From contig CAAEDE010000012.1 of NCBI GenBank assembly GCA_900754525.1, forward strand, positions 1-43,497: a DNA stretch of 43,497 bases, read 5' to 3'. Positions 15,901-23,498 of this stretch are shown piece after piece. The notes beneath the pieces were generated by a model, which ran no database searches, had not been told where the DNA came from, and saw only the letters and a list, made by a program, of their open reading frames with translations. The position numbers were made by a program, and so were the translations under genes. Positions within the stretch are counted from its first letter, which is position 1. The number at the start of each line of letters is the position of its first letter. This DNA comes from an uncultured Collinsella sp. (GTDB lineage: Bacteria > Actinomycetota > Coriobacteriia > Coriobacteriales > Coriobacteriaceae).

Positions 15901-17057
15901 GTTTTGTGTGGCGTCTGGGCGTCAACGCGGTGGATGTCGACAAGTTCGAGGCAGACTCGGGCGACAAGCTCGGCACCAAGGACACCGACCAGTTCTGGAT
16001 CGTGGGCTATGACGTTAAGGACGTCGAGATGCCCGACGCGCCGGCCGTGACGGGCTTTACGGCAAACGCCGTCGATTCGACCAGCGTTACGTTTAGCTGG
16101 GACGATGTACTCGCAAACAAGAGTGGCTTTAGCTACGGCGTGGGCATGCTGCAGAGCAATGCGGCGGATGCGGTCGTCAATAGCTGGAAGATTGCCGACA
16201 ACACGCAGACCTCGCTCAAGTGGGATGGGCTGCAGCCCAATACGGAGTATCGATTCGCCATCGCCGCCGTTAAGAATGGATCCACGACCGAAACAGGTAT
16301 TCGCTCGGCAATCATCACGGTCAAGACCATGCCCGATGGCATGACGATGACCGTGAGCGGACCTGCGGCGGATGCTGCGGAGGGGTCGGATCTTGGATGC
16401 GACTCTTCGGTTGAGCGCACGGCGGGAAGCCACCTGACGCTCTCGGCGATTGGCCATGTGAAGCGACTCGGTGCCGACGATAGCGAAACAGGGCTGGCAC
16501 CGACCTATATGTGGTACCGCAAGGGCCGCGGCGAGACAGAGTTTAAGCTCGTGGGTGCCGATGGCAACCTCACGGCTGGAACGGCCTCAAAGCTCGAGAT
16601 TGACCTGACCGCAGACGATGACGGTGCGCAGTATTACTGCCACGTGGGATACAACGACGTGGGCCTCGACACCGGCACGACGCTCGTGAATATCGAGGCC
16701 GAGGAGACGGCGCCCACAACGGTGAACGCCACCCCGATCCGCACGCGCCGCCTGTTCTCACAGGCAAGTGCGGGCGCCAAGAAGTTCCTGGACCATACGC
16801 TGGTAAACACCGCCGGCCCAACCGATTCCGAAGGCTCAAAGGACCCCGAGACTCCCGAGACCCCGACGAACCCGGACAAGCCCAAGTCCGACAACGGAGC
16901 TAAGACCGACACCAAGGTCAAGACTACGACCACAGCGAAGAACCTCGCAAACACCGGCGACCAAACATTCGCCCTAGTCGCCACCGCAGCAGCAGCGGGA
17001 GCAACGCTCGTAGTGATAGCCCTCATCATGCTGATCAAGCGCCGCAAGACCCACTAG
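12969..17057 (+). CDS. Large wall-anchored surface protein with FG-GAP-like and Fn3 parts
   Basis: The 1,362-residue protein starts at the ATG at 12969, which has GCGAGG seven bases upstream; an in-frame ATG at 12933 has none. Residues 1-44 are a signal peptide ending in AQA-AD. Two FG-GAP/VCBS-like calcium-loop motifs are visible: DVEAGDVDGDGVDELFVYA (about 280) and SLAAGDLDRDFCDDLAI (about 350). The middle part (about 720-1000) is rich in long polar beta strands with alternating residues and an Asn/Ser/Thr-rich turn (NSSSESTEY), and I do not recognise it. A fibronectin type III domain (about 1018-1115) and an Ig-like domain (to about 1240) follow. The end has a Pro/Lys/Thr linker, LANTG (1326-1330), a membrane stretch and IKRRKTH. 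It is anchored by sortase; its ligand or activity is unknown. Confidence 0.88.
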   Translation: MYVPHPRIRRLSKIPLVGTAALAALIATSVACFTATPQVAQAADAPAITDMTEQDYQALGLGTSEDIPADTVGPYSTDTPTTFATRSEVYMAANGSHGNRYTLRDKLENVERGDIGGSSKLTDGYGSVWGAAKFWQNVNNFDTNSDLYKHSDYGGGTWSYLSNNESSTVLANDNNGFSGIHATSVEFCSDASTGKKSRVAELRAYGDSSSTTIDGKSYAGKVELVLYSFSNGRTRTLDTHLPVTVNTNMMYEGRFKYLDAGYLQEHDAVFDVEAGDVDGDGVDELFVYAGCYVDENGVRKAVVDMYDLEGGNWKQSVVKIDAGNAADYTTHNKGGNDSWTQLQSAPVVSLAAGDLDRDFCDDLAIVVSAPYGKKNIDKSTHCELFSWDASKGALVHVDALGDAGAISLSANGKTMVAANATFGTFAAYDEEGKKTGETVTGLILAGYDWQHSAFDYGASDGSKGLYGALYRYAYFDSESGEFKLSDCKEYRDGLLASYGLMHVPNSACTDSAQDKRYPCTLAPIALATANLDGLSEQLAVDEVLVGGDVFRDFACNTAQSGAQGLGSMVGTMSMSGQQYNSSNKHDHKGIEQVWISDVKAGSVSGSDRYNESFIAVVGKHRDEDLRKNDDYYWMTASHFSLDENGKVRRGEEQVISESNRRGTTYGTFISLALPDVDNDSVKITYKDRYKVYTNPRVLAVLQDAPYVEDLEQAYGYLVLGGTSYGEEKGTGTSQGYTIGAELGVAVEVQTGPPLVAMNASVDFAAEGCYDYRSERTVSASVSYESHAGEGDKAVLYTIPMVYYEYEIENEETGGKGVMAAPVSLGAQTSVVNVEAYDRIAKQHNMTPLSYFLTNRSGEPGTYQTTLNGETPVGDSFGLGKPGVTRAYTHDGFNGAAAQSGASIEQTIEVEEGKEQELELGLTLNGSVVMGAKLAKHELFGGLCFGANAGFTTGNSSSESTEYGGTVDNLPEAAQGKYGFVWRLGVNAVDVDKFEADSGDKLGTKDTDQFWIVGYDVKDVEMPDAPAVTGFTANAVDSTSVTFSWDDVLANKSGFSYGVGMLQSNAADAVVNSWKIADNTQTSLKWDGLQPNTEYRFAIAAVKNGSTTETGIRSAIITVKTMPDGMTMTVSGPAADAAEGSDLGCDSSVERTAGSHLTLSAIGHVKRLGADDSETGLAPTYMWYRKGRGETEFKLVGADGNLTAGTASKLEIDLTADDDGAQYYCHVGYNDVGLDTGTTLVNIEAEETAPTTVNATPIRTRRLFSQASAGAKKFLDHTLVNTAGPTDSEGSKDPETPETPTNPDKPKSDNGAKTDTKVKTTTTAKNLANTGDQTFALVATAAAAGATLVVIALIMLIKRRKTH

Positions 17058-17083
17058 TAGCCAGTCGAACATATCGACAACCC

Positions 17084-17122
17084 AAAAACCCGGGTAGCCA
17101 AAAAACAGGCCACCCGGGTTTT
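17084..17122 (+). terminator. Terminator of the surface-protein gene
   Basis: AAAACCCGGGT-A-GCC pairs with GGC-C-ACCCGGGTTTT around a short A-rich loop, about 27 bases past the stop. The stem ends in TTTTCTG. It is nearly symmetric and may work in both directions. Confidence 0.85.
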
Positions 17123-17144
17123 CTGTTGAGTGGAGACTCCGCAA

Positions 17145-17316
17145 GCGGAAACTGCGTCCCATAATTAGGCCGAGAAATGGGATGAACTTTCCCAATGAGA
17201 GCCAACCGGAAACCACGTCCCGGAATCCAGCTGAATAGTGGGACACACTTTCCCAATCGGGTCCCAAGCGGAAACTGCATCCCATTCCAGACAAGAATTC
17301 CGGGACACACTTTCCG
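17145..17316. repeat. Array of 61-62-bp repeats downstream of the surface gene
   Basis: This is the same repeat family as 12438-12848, in the same orientation: a half unit from 17145, then TGGGATGAACTTTCCC at 17178, TGGGACACACTTTCCC at 17239 and CGGGACACACTTTCC at 17301, in steps of 61 and 62. Complementary GGAAANNGYRTCCC blocks lie between them. No frame runs through. With the hairpins on its right it fills the 500-base gap 17058-17557. Confidence 0.85.
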
Positions 17317-17324
17317 CAAACAAA

Positions 17325-17347
17325 GAAGGCCACATAACGTGGCCTTC
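17325..17347. repeat. GGCCAC hairpin next to array 2
   Basis: GAAGGCCAC, ATAAC, GTGGCCTTC is a perfect 9-bp hairpin. It has the same stem as the tip of the long hairpin at 12268-12403 with a different loop, and lies directly after the repeat array. It may be a solo or truncated copy of that element's tip. The stretch 17348-17397 shows nothing else. Confidence 0.7.
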
Positions 17348-17397
17348 AACTTATATATGTTCGGCGATACACCCAAGACAAGCCGCGCTCCAACAAC

Positions 17398-17535
17398 AGG
17401 GCGTCTGTCCGGGCGGAGGCATATAAGGTTCATCGCGAGTTCCGCACGCAAAGGAGGCCACTTAATGTGGCCTCCGTCTTGCGCAGGACTGTCTGAGCAG
17501 GGAACCTTATATGCTCCGCCCGGACAGACGTTTCA
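17398..17535 (-). repeat. Long structured hairpin with conserved core, copy 2
   Basis: Arms 17402-17431 and 17502-17530 pair with one bulged base. Read on the minus strand, the core 17501-17432 is the same as 12303-12371 except for one small indel and one A-to-G plus T-to-C change that keeps a base pair (tip GGAGGCCAC / GTGGCCTCC). The arms differ strongly from copy 1 yet stay self-complementary. Both copies start with TGAAACGTC and end with GACGCC, and both follow a stop codon in the same sense: here 22 bases after the LTA-synthase-like gene. A role at the 3' end of transcripts or as a mobile palindrome is possible. Confidence 0.82.
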
Positions 17536-17557
17536 GCTATGAACTCGTAGCTAGTCG

Positions 17558-19858
17558 CTATTTGATCTTGGTCGTACCCGGTGCCAGGTTGGGGTCGGTC
17601 TCGTTGGCCTCGGTCTGGAAGTGCTCGGTATACACGTTCTTGCCGTCGCGGAACATCTCGTAGTACTGCATCTTGGCGTAATCCTCGCGTGCCTTGGTGG
17701 CGGCGGCAGCAGCGGCGTCGTCACCGGTGACGTTGGAGGAGAGCGCCCAGCGCAGGCTGGCGTCCTCGTAGCCGACGGAGTTGATGGCGGGCAGCGACTT
17801 ACGCAGCGTCATGTGCGCTTTCTGGTAGTCGGTCAGCGGTGCGCCGATCAGCTGCATCAGCTGGGTGGACAGGTAGTTGGTGGACAGGTCGTCGACCTCG
17901 CTCGTCTGGTCGCAGCCGGCAACGTCGTAGTTAGCCCAGATGATGTAGTCAGTCTGCCACAGACGTTCCTGGTGCGTGGCATCGTCCTCGCCGGTAAACC
18001 ACTTGTCGTTGAACTTGGATGGGAAGAACGGCTGGTGGTCGCCCCAGAACACCACGACCACCTTACGGTCGAGCTTGCTCAGGGCGTTGAGGAAGTAACG
18101 CAGCGCCTGGTCGGACTGCTCGATGCACGAGACGTACTCGTCGACATCGGAGAGCGTGCCGTCCTCGACGGTCTTGGCGTCCAGGTCGGTCGTGTCGATG
18201 TTGAGATGCATCTGCTTGTCGACCGGCAGCAGGCCCGTATCGTAGCCCGAGTGGTTCTGCATGGTCACGTCGAAGATAAACTGCGGATCGGCGTTCTGGT
18301 CGAGCAGCTCGAGAATCTTGTCGTAGGTAGCCTGGTCGGTCACCATGCCGCGCAGGGTGTCGGCTCCCTGGAAGTCGTTGATGGACAGGAACTGGTCAAA
18401 GCCAAAGTCCTTGTAGACGTTCTCGCGGTTCCAGTTGGTTGCGTGGTTGGGGTGCATGGCCGTGGTGGAATAGCCGAGCGATTTGAACTGCTCTGCCAGG
18501 TTCCCGGTCGTTTCCATGTTATAGATGGTGTAGGGGTACACACCCGAGCCCAGGTTGGCCATGGAGTTGCCGGTCATAAACTCAAACTCGGTATTGGCGG
18601 TGCCGCCGCCGTAGGCGCTCACGTAGAGCTTGCCGCGGCTGAGGCAGTTGGACAGGTTCTTAAAGTACTGCGGACCCTCGTAGCCGGCGCGCATGTTCTG
18701 GTAGATCGACAGATCCGAGAAGGTCTCGTTCATGATGGCGATGACCGTGGGCTTCTCGCTGTCGAACTGCTCCTTTGCGGCGGTGCGCTCGTCACTCTTG
18801 GCCGCGTCGGACTTGTCGTAGGCCTTGGCGTACTTTTTGAGCGTGGCCTTGGCATCATCGACGGAGTAGTCGGCGGGTTTGGGCGGCTTGATGGACTGCG
18901 CTGCGCTAATGAAAGCGGGCAGGTAGCCCTCGCGCCAGTAGCTCTCGAGCGGGCGCCAGGTGTAGACGGTGATGCCGAGGGTGTTGTAGTAGTCGATGAG
19001 CGTGACGTGTGCGGTCACGCCGCCCAGGCACAGCACCGCCACGAGCAGGTTGGTGAGCAGCATGCGCTTGGCGTTGGCGGCGCCCTTCTGACGGTGCGGT
19101 GCCACCAGGCCGGCGTACTCGCACAGCAGCATGGCGATGGCGGTAAAGCCCATGGACAGCACGCAGAACAGTGAGATCGAGAAGGTGTAGCCGGTGCCGG
19201 CGACCGCGGCGGCGGTGGAGATGGCCGAAAGGTCGCCCGGCTGGATGGGCATGGATTTAAACGTGATGACGAAGAACTCGGCAATGCCCAGGACAAATAG
19301 GGCAAAGGCCAGGACCGCGGGAGCTGCGCCGTGGCGCTGGAACAGGAAGAACAGGCCGACCATGAGCGTGGTGATGATGACCCACTCGAGCAGGATGCAT
19401 AGGGGGTAGACCCAGGTAAAGTCGTGGTTGGATGAGACCTCCATGCCCAGCAGCGCAAAAACGCCGGCGAGCAGCAGGCACAGGACGGCGGCGACGAGCG
19501 GTTTGCCCACAAAGGCGCCGCGCAGGCGGGCGAGCTTGCCGGTGGGGGCGGGGGCGTCGGGCTTGGCGAACGCAAAGACGCGCGGGGCGATGCGGTCGCG
19601 GGCGATGCTGGCCCAAGCGCAGCCGGTGAGGATGGCATTGGTCAGGATGAGCATCACAAAGGCGAGCGGCTCGTTTTGCGCGACGAGACCAATAGCGCCC
19701 CAGACGGTCAAAAAGAGCTGGAACAGGCCAAAGGCGACGCTCCAGGCGAAGGCGCCCTTGGTGACGGTGCCCGACTGAGCGCGAATGGCCTTGGCCTCGC
19801 GCAAGACAAGGTAGACGGTCGCCGCAAGACCGACGAGCGAGATGGCGGCAGCGAACAT
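17558..19858 (-). CDS. LTA-synthase-like membrane phosphotransferase (sulfatase fold)
   Basis: The 766-residue protein has a long N-terminal membrane part (about 1-300, some eight to ten helices, more than the five of LtaS) and an extracellular alkaline-phosphatase-superfamily domain. Key residues fit LtaS: Glu 378 in NETFSD, the likely Thr nucleophile 420 in GGGTANTEF, and Asp 607/His 608 in FWGDHQPF. I chose the ATG at 19858 because AGGAG lies seven bases upstream; an in-frame GTG at 19873 does not have this. The family transfers glycerol-phosphate or similar groups from lipid donors to wall polymers outside the membrane. It probably makes or modifies a teichoic-acid-like polymer; the exact donor and product cannot be told from sequence. 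The gene is transcribed alone. Confidence 0.87.
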   Translation of the reverse strand: MFAAAISLVGLAATVYLVLREAKAIRAQSGTVTKGAFAWSVAFGLFQLFLTVWGAIGLVAQNEPLAFVMLILTNAILTGCAWASIARDRIAPRVFAFAKPDAPAPTGKLARLRGAFVGKPLVAAVLCLLLAGVFALLGMEVSSNHDFTWVYPLCILLEWVIITTLMVGLFFLFQRHGAAPAVLAFALFVLGIAEFFVITFKSMPIQPGDLSAISTAAAVAGTGYTFSISLFCVLSMGFTAIAMLLCEYAGLVAPHRQKGAANAKRMLLTNLLVAVLCLGGVTAHVTLIDYYNTLGITVYTWRPLESYWREGYLPAFISAAQSIKPPKPADYSVDDAKATLKKYAKAYDKSDAAKSDERTAAKEQFDSEKPTVIAIMNETFSDLSIYQNMRAGYEGPQYFKNLSNCLSRGKLYVSAYGGGTANTEFEFMTGNSMANLGSGVYPYTIYNMETTGNLAEQFKSLGYSTTAMHPNHATNWNRENVYKDFGFDQFLSINDFQGADTLRGMVTDQATYDKILELLDQNADPQFIFDVTMQNHSGYDTGLLPVDKQMHLNIDTTDLDAKTVEDGTLSDVDEYVSCIEQSDQALRYFLNALSKLDRKVVVVFWGDHQPFFPSKFNDKWFTGEDDATHQERLWQTDYIIWANYDVAGCDQTSEVDDLSTNYLSTQLMQLIGAPLTDYQKAHMTLRKSLPAINSVGYEDASLRWALSSNVTGDDAAAAAATKAREDYAKMQYYEMFRDGKNVYTEHFQTEANETDPNLAPGTTKIK

Positions 19859-20071
19859 GCTGAGACTCCTCACAAACTAAAACCTACGAAAGCGGGGGTT
19901 TACCCGATTGTTACCTAAATATGCGCTGCATTTGCGGGCTGCGCACAACAACCAGCCATATTAACGCGCATGTGTGGCGGTACGGCGCAATGTAGTGGCG
20001 ACCTGCGCGATAATGGACGGGAATTACATGGAAACGTAAAGGCTTCTTAAAGAAATGGCGAGGGTAGGGCG

Positions 20072-20944
20072 ATGAGCGAGCAGGTTTGCAAGGCGGACAT
20101 GGGCGGCGACGGAGCTGCGGTCGTGGATACATGCGGCTATCCGGTCGAGACTACGGGCAACGCGGTACTGGACATTTTGGAGCATCGCTCGTCTACGCGT
20201 GCCTTCGCGCGTGATGACGACGACCGTCCCGTGGCGGTGACCGACGAGCAGCGGGTGGCAATCTTGCATGCGGCGAGTCGCGCGCCGTCGGCGGGCGCCA
20301 TGATGATGTATTCCATCGTGAGCATTCGCGAGCAGGCTACGCTGGACCGTCTGGCCGACCTGTGCGACCACCAGCCCATGATCGCCAAGGCGCCCTGGGC
20401 GCTAATATTTGTGGTCGACTATGCCAAGTGGATCGATCTGTTTGAGCACGTGGGCTGCTTTGAGCCCGAGTTTGTCGAGCGTACGGGCAAGGCGCCCCGC
20501 CGGGCGCCGGGTTTGGGCGACTTTGCCATCGCGGCCCAGGACGCCGTGATCGCCGCGCAAAACGCCGTGGTTGCCGCCGAGGCCCTGGGCCTGGGGAGCT
20601 GCTATATCGGTGATATCGTCGAGAATGCCGAGGAAGTTGCCGAGCTGCTCGATCTGCCGCCCTATACCATGCCGCTGTCGATGCTCATCATCGGCACGCC
20701 CCGTAAGGAGCGTCCGGCCATTGCGCATCCCGTGGTGAACCTGGTGCACGAGGAGCGCTACTGCCGCGCCGATGCTGCGACTATGGACGCGCAGGTGGCC
20801 GAGATGGACGCGATGTTCCGTCCGCATGCCCGCGAGGTGGGGGAGCGCGTCGTGGACATCTATACCCGCAAGCACACGAGTCCCTTTATGGCCGAGATGA
20901 GCCGATCCATGGAATGGTGGTTCAAAAACTGGCTTGGAAAATGA
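20072..20944 (+). CDS. Nitroreductase-family FMN oxidoreductase
   Basis: The 290-residue protein starts at an ATG with GAGGGTAGGG just upstream. HRSSTRAF near residue 35 is the usual FMN phosphate-binding start of nitroreductases. AASRAPSAGAMMMYSIV and ALGLGSCYIGDI supply further flavin and dimer contacts. The C-terminus runs about 70 residues beyond the common family length, with a helical YTRKHTSPFMAEMSRSMEWWFKNW tail, also seen in some anaerobe members. It should reduce nitro, quinone or related compounds with NAD(P)H; the physiological substrate is open. It is divergent from the LTA-synthase-like gene across about 200 bases in which I see no convincing operator. Confidence 0.86.
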   Translation: MSEQVCKADMGGDGAAVVDTCGYPVETTGNAVLDILEHRSSTRAFARDDDDRPVAVTDEQRVAILHAASRAPSAGAMMMYSIVSIREQATLDRLADLCDHQPMIAKAPWALIFVVDYAKWIDLFEHVGCFEPEFVERTGKAPRRAPGLGDFAIAAQDAVIAAQNAVVAAEALGLGSCYIGDIVENAEEVAELLDLPPYTMPLSMLIIGTPRKERPAIAHPVVNLVHEERYCRADAATMDAQVAEMDAMFRPHAREVGERVVDIYTRKHTSPFMAEMSRSMEWWFKNWLGK

Positions 20945-20946
20945 CG

Positions 20947-20979
20947 AATGTGACAAGGGGACAGCCCCTTTGTTACATT
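20947..20979. repeat. Palindrome with ACAAGGGG core
   Basis: AATGT-G-ACAAGGGG, loop ACAG and CCCCTTTGT-T-ACATT form a near-perfect hairpin two bases after the nitroreductase stop. A close relative lies at 34315-34345 with other outer bases. There is no T-run, but its position suits a transcript end. Confidence 0.75.
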
Positions 20980-21061
20980 CCATATCGCCGCGGTAGCTTA
21001 AAGACTGTATAAATCTTTATCTAGCTGGGAAAACAGTGCATTAAAACATGGGCCGATTGCC

Positions 21062-21067
21062 TATAAT
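21062..21067 (+). promoter_or_regulatory. -10 box of kup
   Basis: A perfect TATAAT lies about 35 bases before the kup start, with no good -35 at 17 bases (TTAAAA at 21041 is 15 away). Confidence 0.45.
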
Positions 21068-21102
21068 CCCTTCGAACATTAAAGTTGGGAGGAAACCGGC
21101 TT

Positions 21103-23130
21103 ATGGAACAAAAGGCCAAGGAGGCAGCCTCGCACGCTGCGATTCCTGTGAGCATCTCGGCGATGCTCGTCACGCTGGGCGTGGTGTACGGCGATATCGG
21201 CACCAGCCCTATGTATGTAACCAAGGCGCTCGTTGCCGGCAACGGCGGCATCGGAAGTGTGACGGAGGAGTTCGTGCTTGGCGCGCTCTCCCTTGTCGTG
21301 TGGACGGTCACGCTGCTGACCACCATCAAGTATGTGCTCATCTCGCTGCGCGCCGATAACCATGGTGAGGGCGGCATCTTTGCCCTGTACAGCCTGGTCA
21401 AGCGCTGCGGCAAGTGGCTTATCATCCCCGCCATGCTGGGTGGCGCCGCGCTGCTCGCCGACGGCATCCTGACGCCGGCCGTTACCGTTACCACGGCCAT
21501 CGAGGGCCTGCGCACCATCCCGGCGGTCCATGCCGTGCTGGGCGATGACCAGGGCCGCGTCGTCGCCATCACGCTCGCCATCATCATCGCGCTCTTCTTG
21601 GTACAGCGCATCGGTACGGCCAAGATCGGTCACGCCTTTGGCCCCATCATGACGCTGTGGTTTCTGTTCCTGGGCGGCACGGGTCTGTTCTTTGTCTTCC
21701 AGCACCCCGCCGTGCTGCTGTGCCTCAACCCGGTGCGCGGCATCGCCTTTTTGCTAAGCCCCAACAACCACGCGGGCATCATGATTCTGGGCAGCTGCTT
21801 CCTCGCCACTACCGGTGCCGAGGCGCTCTACTCCGACATGGGCCACGTCGGCCGCGGCAACATCTACGCCACCTGGCCGTTCGTTAAGTGCTGCTTGCTG
21901 CTTTCCTATATGGGCCAGGGTGCTTGGCTTATGAACAACGCTGCCAATCCCGAGCTCATGGGCATTGCCGACCTCAATCCGTTCTACCAGATGCTCGCCC
22001 CGGGCCTGCGCCCGTTTGCCGTCGGCCTTTCCACTGTCGCGGCTATCATTGCCTCGCAGGCGCTCATCACCGGCGCATTCTCGCTGGTGTCCGAGGCCAG
22101 CCGCCTGGACCTTATGCCGCACATGCAGGTCTTCTACCCTGCCGAGACCAAGGGCCAGCTCTACATCCCCATGGTCAACAACGTCATGCTTGTCGGCTGC
22201 GTCATCGTGGTGCTGCTGTTCCAGAACTCGGCGCATATGGAAGCCGCCTACGGCCTTGCCATTACGCTGACTATGATGTGCACCACGCTGCTGCTCTTCT
22301 TCTACCTGCACGAGGAGCGCAAGCTCAAGGTTGCTCCGTGGATCTTCGCGGCCTTCTTCCTTTTGCTCGAAGGCTTCTTCTTCGTGAGCTCGCTTACCAA
22401 GTTCTTCCACGGCGGCTACTTCACTATCCTCATGGCTGCACTCATCATGGGCATTATGGTGTGCTGGTACAACGGCACGGCGGTCGAGCAGCGCCAGTTT
22501 ACGCTGCTGCCGCTGCGTAGCTACCTGCCGCAGCTCAAGCGCCTGCGCGACGACGACCGTTACGAGCGCATGAGCGACAACGTCGTGTACCTGACCAAGG
22601 ACACCCATACCGACTACATCGACCGCGATATCGTCTATTCGATCTTGGACAAGCATCCCAAGCGTGCCCACGCCTGGTGGTTTGTGAATGTCGAGACCAT
22701 GGACGAACCGCACACCTTTGCCTATTCGGTCGAGACGTTCGGCACCGACTACGTGTTCCGCGTACATCTGTACCTGGGCTACAAGATCAACCAGCGCGTC
22801 AATGCCTACCTGCGTCAGGTTGTTCAGGACCTGGCTGCCACCGGCGAGCTGCCGCCGCAGACGCATGACTACTCGGTCTACAAGGATCCGGGTAACATCG
22901 GCACGTTCAAGTTCGTCCTGATCCGTAAGCTTCTGGCGCCCGAGAGCGACGTGGAGCCCAGCGAGCGCACGGCCATCACGCTCAAGTACATCATCCGCCG
23001 CGCCGCCGGCACGCCCGCACGTTGGTACGGCCTGGAGAACTCCAACGTGAGCTTTGAGTACGTGCCGCTGTTCACCAAGTTCAAGGCCGTGAATAAGATG
23101 CAGCGCCTGGCTCCCAACGAGCGGCCGTAG
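21103..23130 (+). CDS. kup: KUP-family potassium uptake protein
   Basis: The 675-residue protein begins at the ATG at 21103, ten bases after GGGAGG. The family signature LGVVYGDIGTSPMYV is near residue 25, followed by twelve predicted membrane helices to about residue 465 and a cytoplasmic C-terminal domain of about 200 residues, as in Kup proteins. EGGIFALYSL and LLADGILTPAVTVTTAIEGL match conserved transport segments. It should carry K+ into the cell coupled to protons. It is followed by a small membrane protein and then by a KdpD/KdpE-like sensor and regulator, which suggests that this stretch deals with potassium or osmotic balance. Confidence 0.94.
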   Translation: MEQKAKEAASHAAIPVSISAMLVTLGVVYGDIGTSPMYVTKALVAGNGGIGSVTEEFVLGALSLVVWTVTLLTTIKYVLISLRADNHGEGGIFALYSLVKRCGKWLIIPAMLGGAALLADGILTPAVTVTTAIEGLRTIPAVHAVLGDDQGRVVAITLAIIIALFLVQRIGTAKIGHAFGPIMTLWFLFLGGTGLFFVFQHPAVLLCLNPVRGIAFLLSPNNHAGIMILGSCFLATTGAEALYSDMGHVGRGNIYATWPFVKCCLLLSYMGQGAWLMNNAANPELMGIADLNPFYQMLAPGLRPFAVGLSTVAAIIASQALITGAFSLVSEASRLDLMPHMQVFYPAETKGQLYIPMVNNVMLVGCVIVVLLFQNSAHMEAAYGLAITLTMMCTTLLLFFYLHEERKLKVAPWIFAAFFLLLEGFFFVSSLTKFFHGGYFTILMAALIMGIMVCWYNGTAVEQRQFTLLPLRSYLPQLKRLRDDDRYERMSDNVVYLTKDTHTDYIDRDIVYSILDKHPKRAHAWWFVNVETMDEPHTFAYSVETFGTDYVFRVHLYLGYKINQRVNAYLRQVVQDLAATGELPPQTHDYSVYKDPGNIGTFKFVLIRKLLAPESDVEPSERTAITLKYIIRRAAGTPARWYGLENSNVSFEYVPLFTKFKAVNKMQRLAPNERP

Positions 23131-23190
23131 ACGTCGGCGGCTACACGGAGTTGGCTTTTGATGGATAAGCATGAGGCCGGGGAGGTAAGC

Positions 23191-23385
23191 ATGGATACAA
23201 AGGCGCTCGATGGCCGTGAGGCGGTGGTCGAAATGGTGCGTGAGGCGCGCGTCGACGCCGCCGAAGATCGGTTCTTTACGAATCGTGCCAACATGGACAT
23301 GGCCGACCGCGTGATCTCGATCGTGGCACTGGTATTTGGAGCGGTGTGCGTGTGCGCACTGCTCGCGCACGTGCTGTTTGTCTAA
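23191..23385 (+). CDS. Small single-pass membrane protein after kup
   Basis: The product is 64 residues from the ATG at 23191, which has GGGGAGG five bases upstream. A longer form from the ATG at 23161 is possible but has only CGGAG eleven bases away. A charged amphipathic N-terminus (about 1-40) is followed by one membrane helix, VISIVALVFGAVCVCALLAHVLFV, at the very C-terminus. I recognise no family. It starts 60 bases after kup and ends before a strong terminator, so it is probably cotranscribed with kup. A role as a small partner of Kup is inference. Confidence 0.65.
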   Translation: MDTKALDGREAVVEMVREARVDAAEDRFFTNRANMDMADRVISIVALVFGAVCVCALLAHVLFV

Positions 23386-23431
23386 CGACCGCAGGTTGCA
23401 AAGGCTATACACTTGGAACCGCCACAAGGGG

Positions 23432-23478
23432 AAACCACCACAAAGGTGCTTGTCCCCTTTGTGGTGGTTTTTGTTTTT
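23432..23478 (+). terminator. Strong terminator with an overlapping alternative hairpin
   Basis: AAACCACCACAAAGG (23432-23446) pairs perfectly with CCTTTGTGGTGGTTT (23456-23470), followed by TTTGTTTTT. An overlapping alternative uses CCACAAGGGGA (23422-23432) with TCCCCTTTGTGG (from 23453), which would take away the right arm. It separates the kup transcript from the sensor kinase gene, whose ATG is 20 bases downstream. Confidence 0.88.
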
Positions 23479-23498
23479 GAGAGAGGGGCGGGGCGCTG

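Noticed and set aside
17621..19174. Open frame of 517 codons on the plus strand
   Set aside because: Antisense to the LTA-synthase-like gene; Val/Gly-rich translation without motifs.
23386..23498. Possible c-di-AMP or other known riboswitch near kup
   Set aside because: The region is too short and lacks the conserved cores of known classes; only two competing hairpins are seen.
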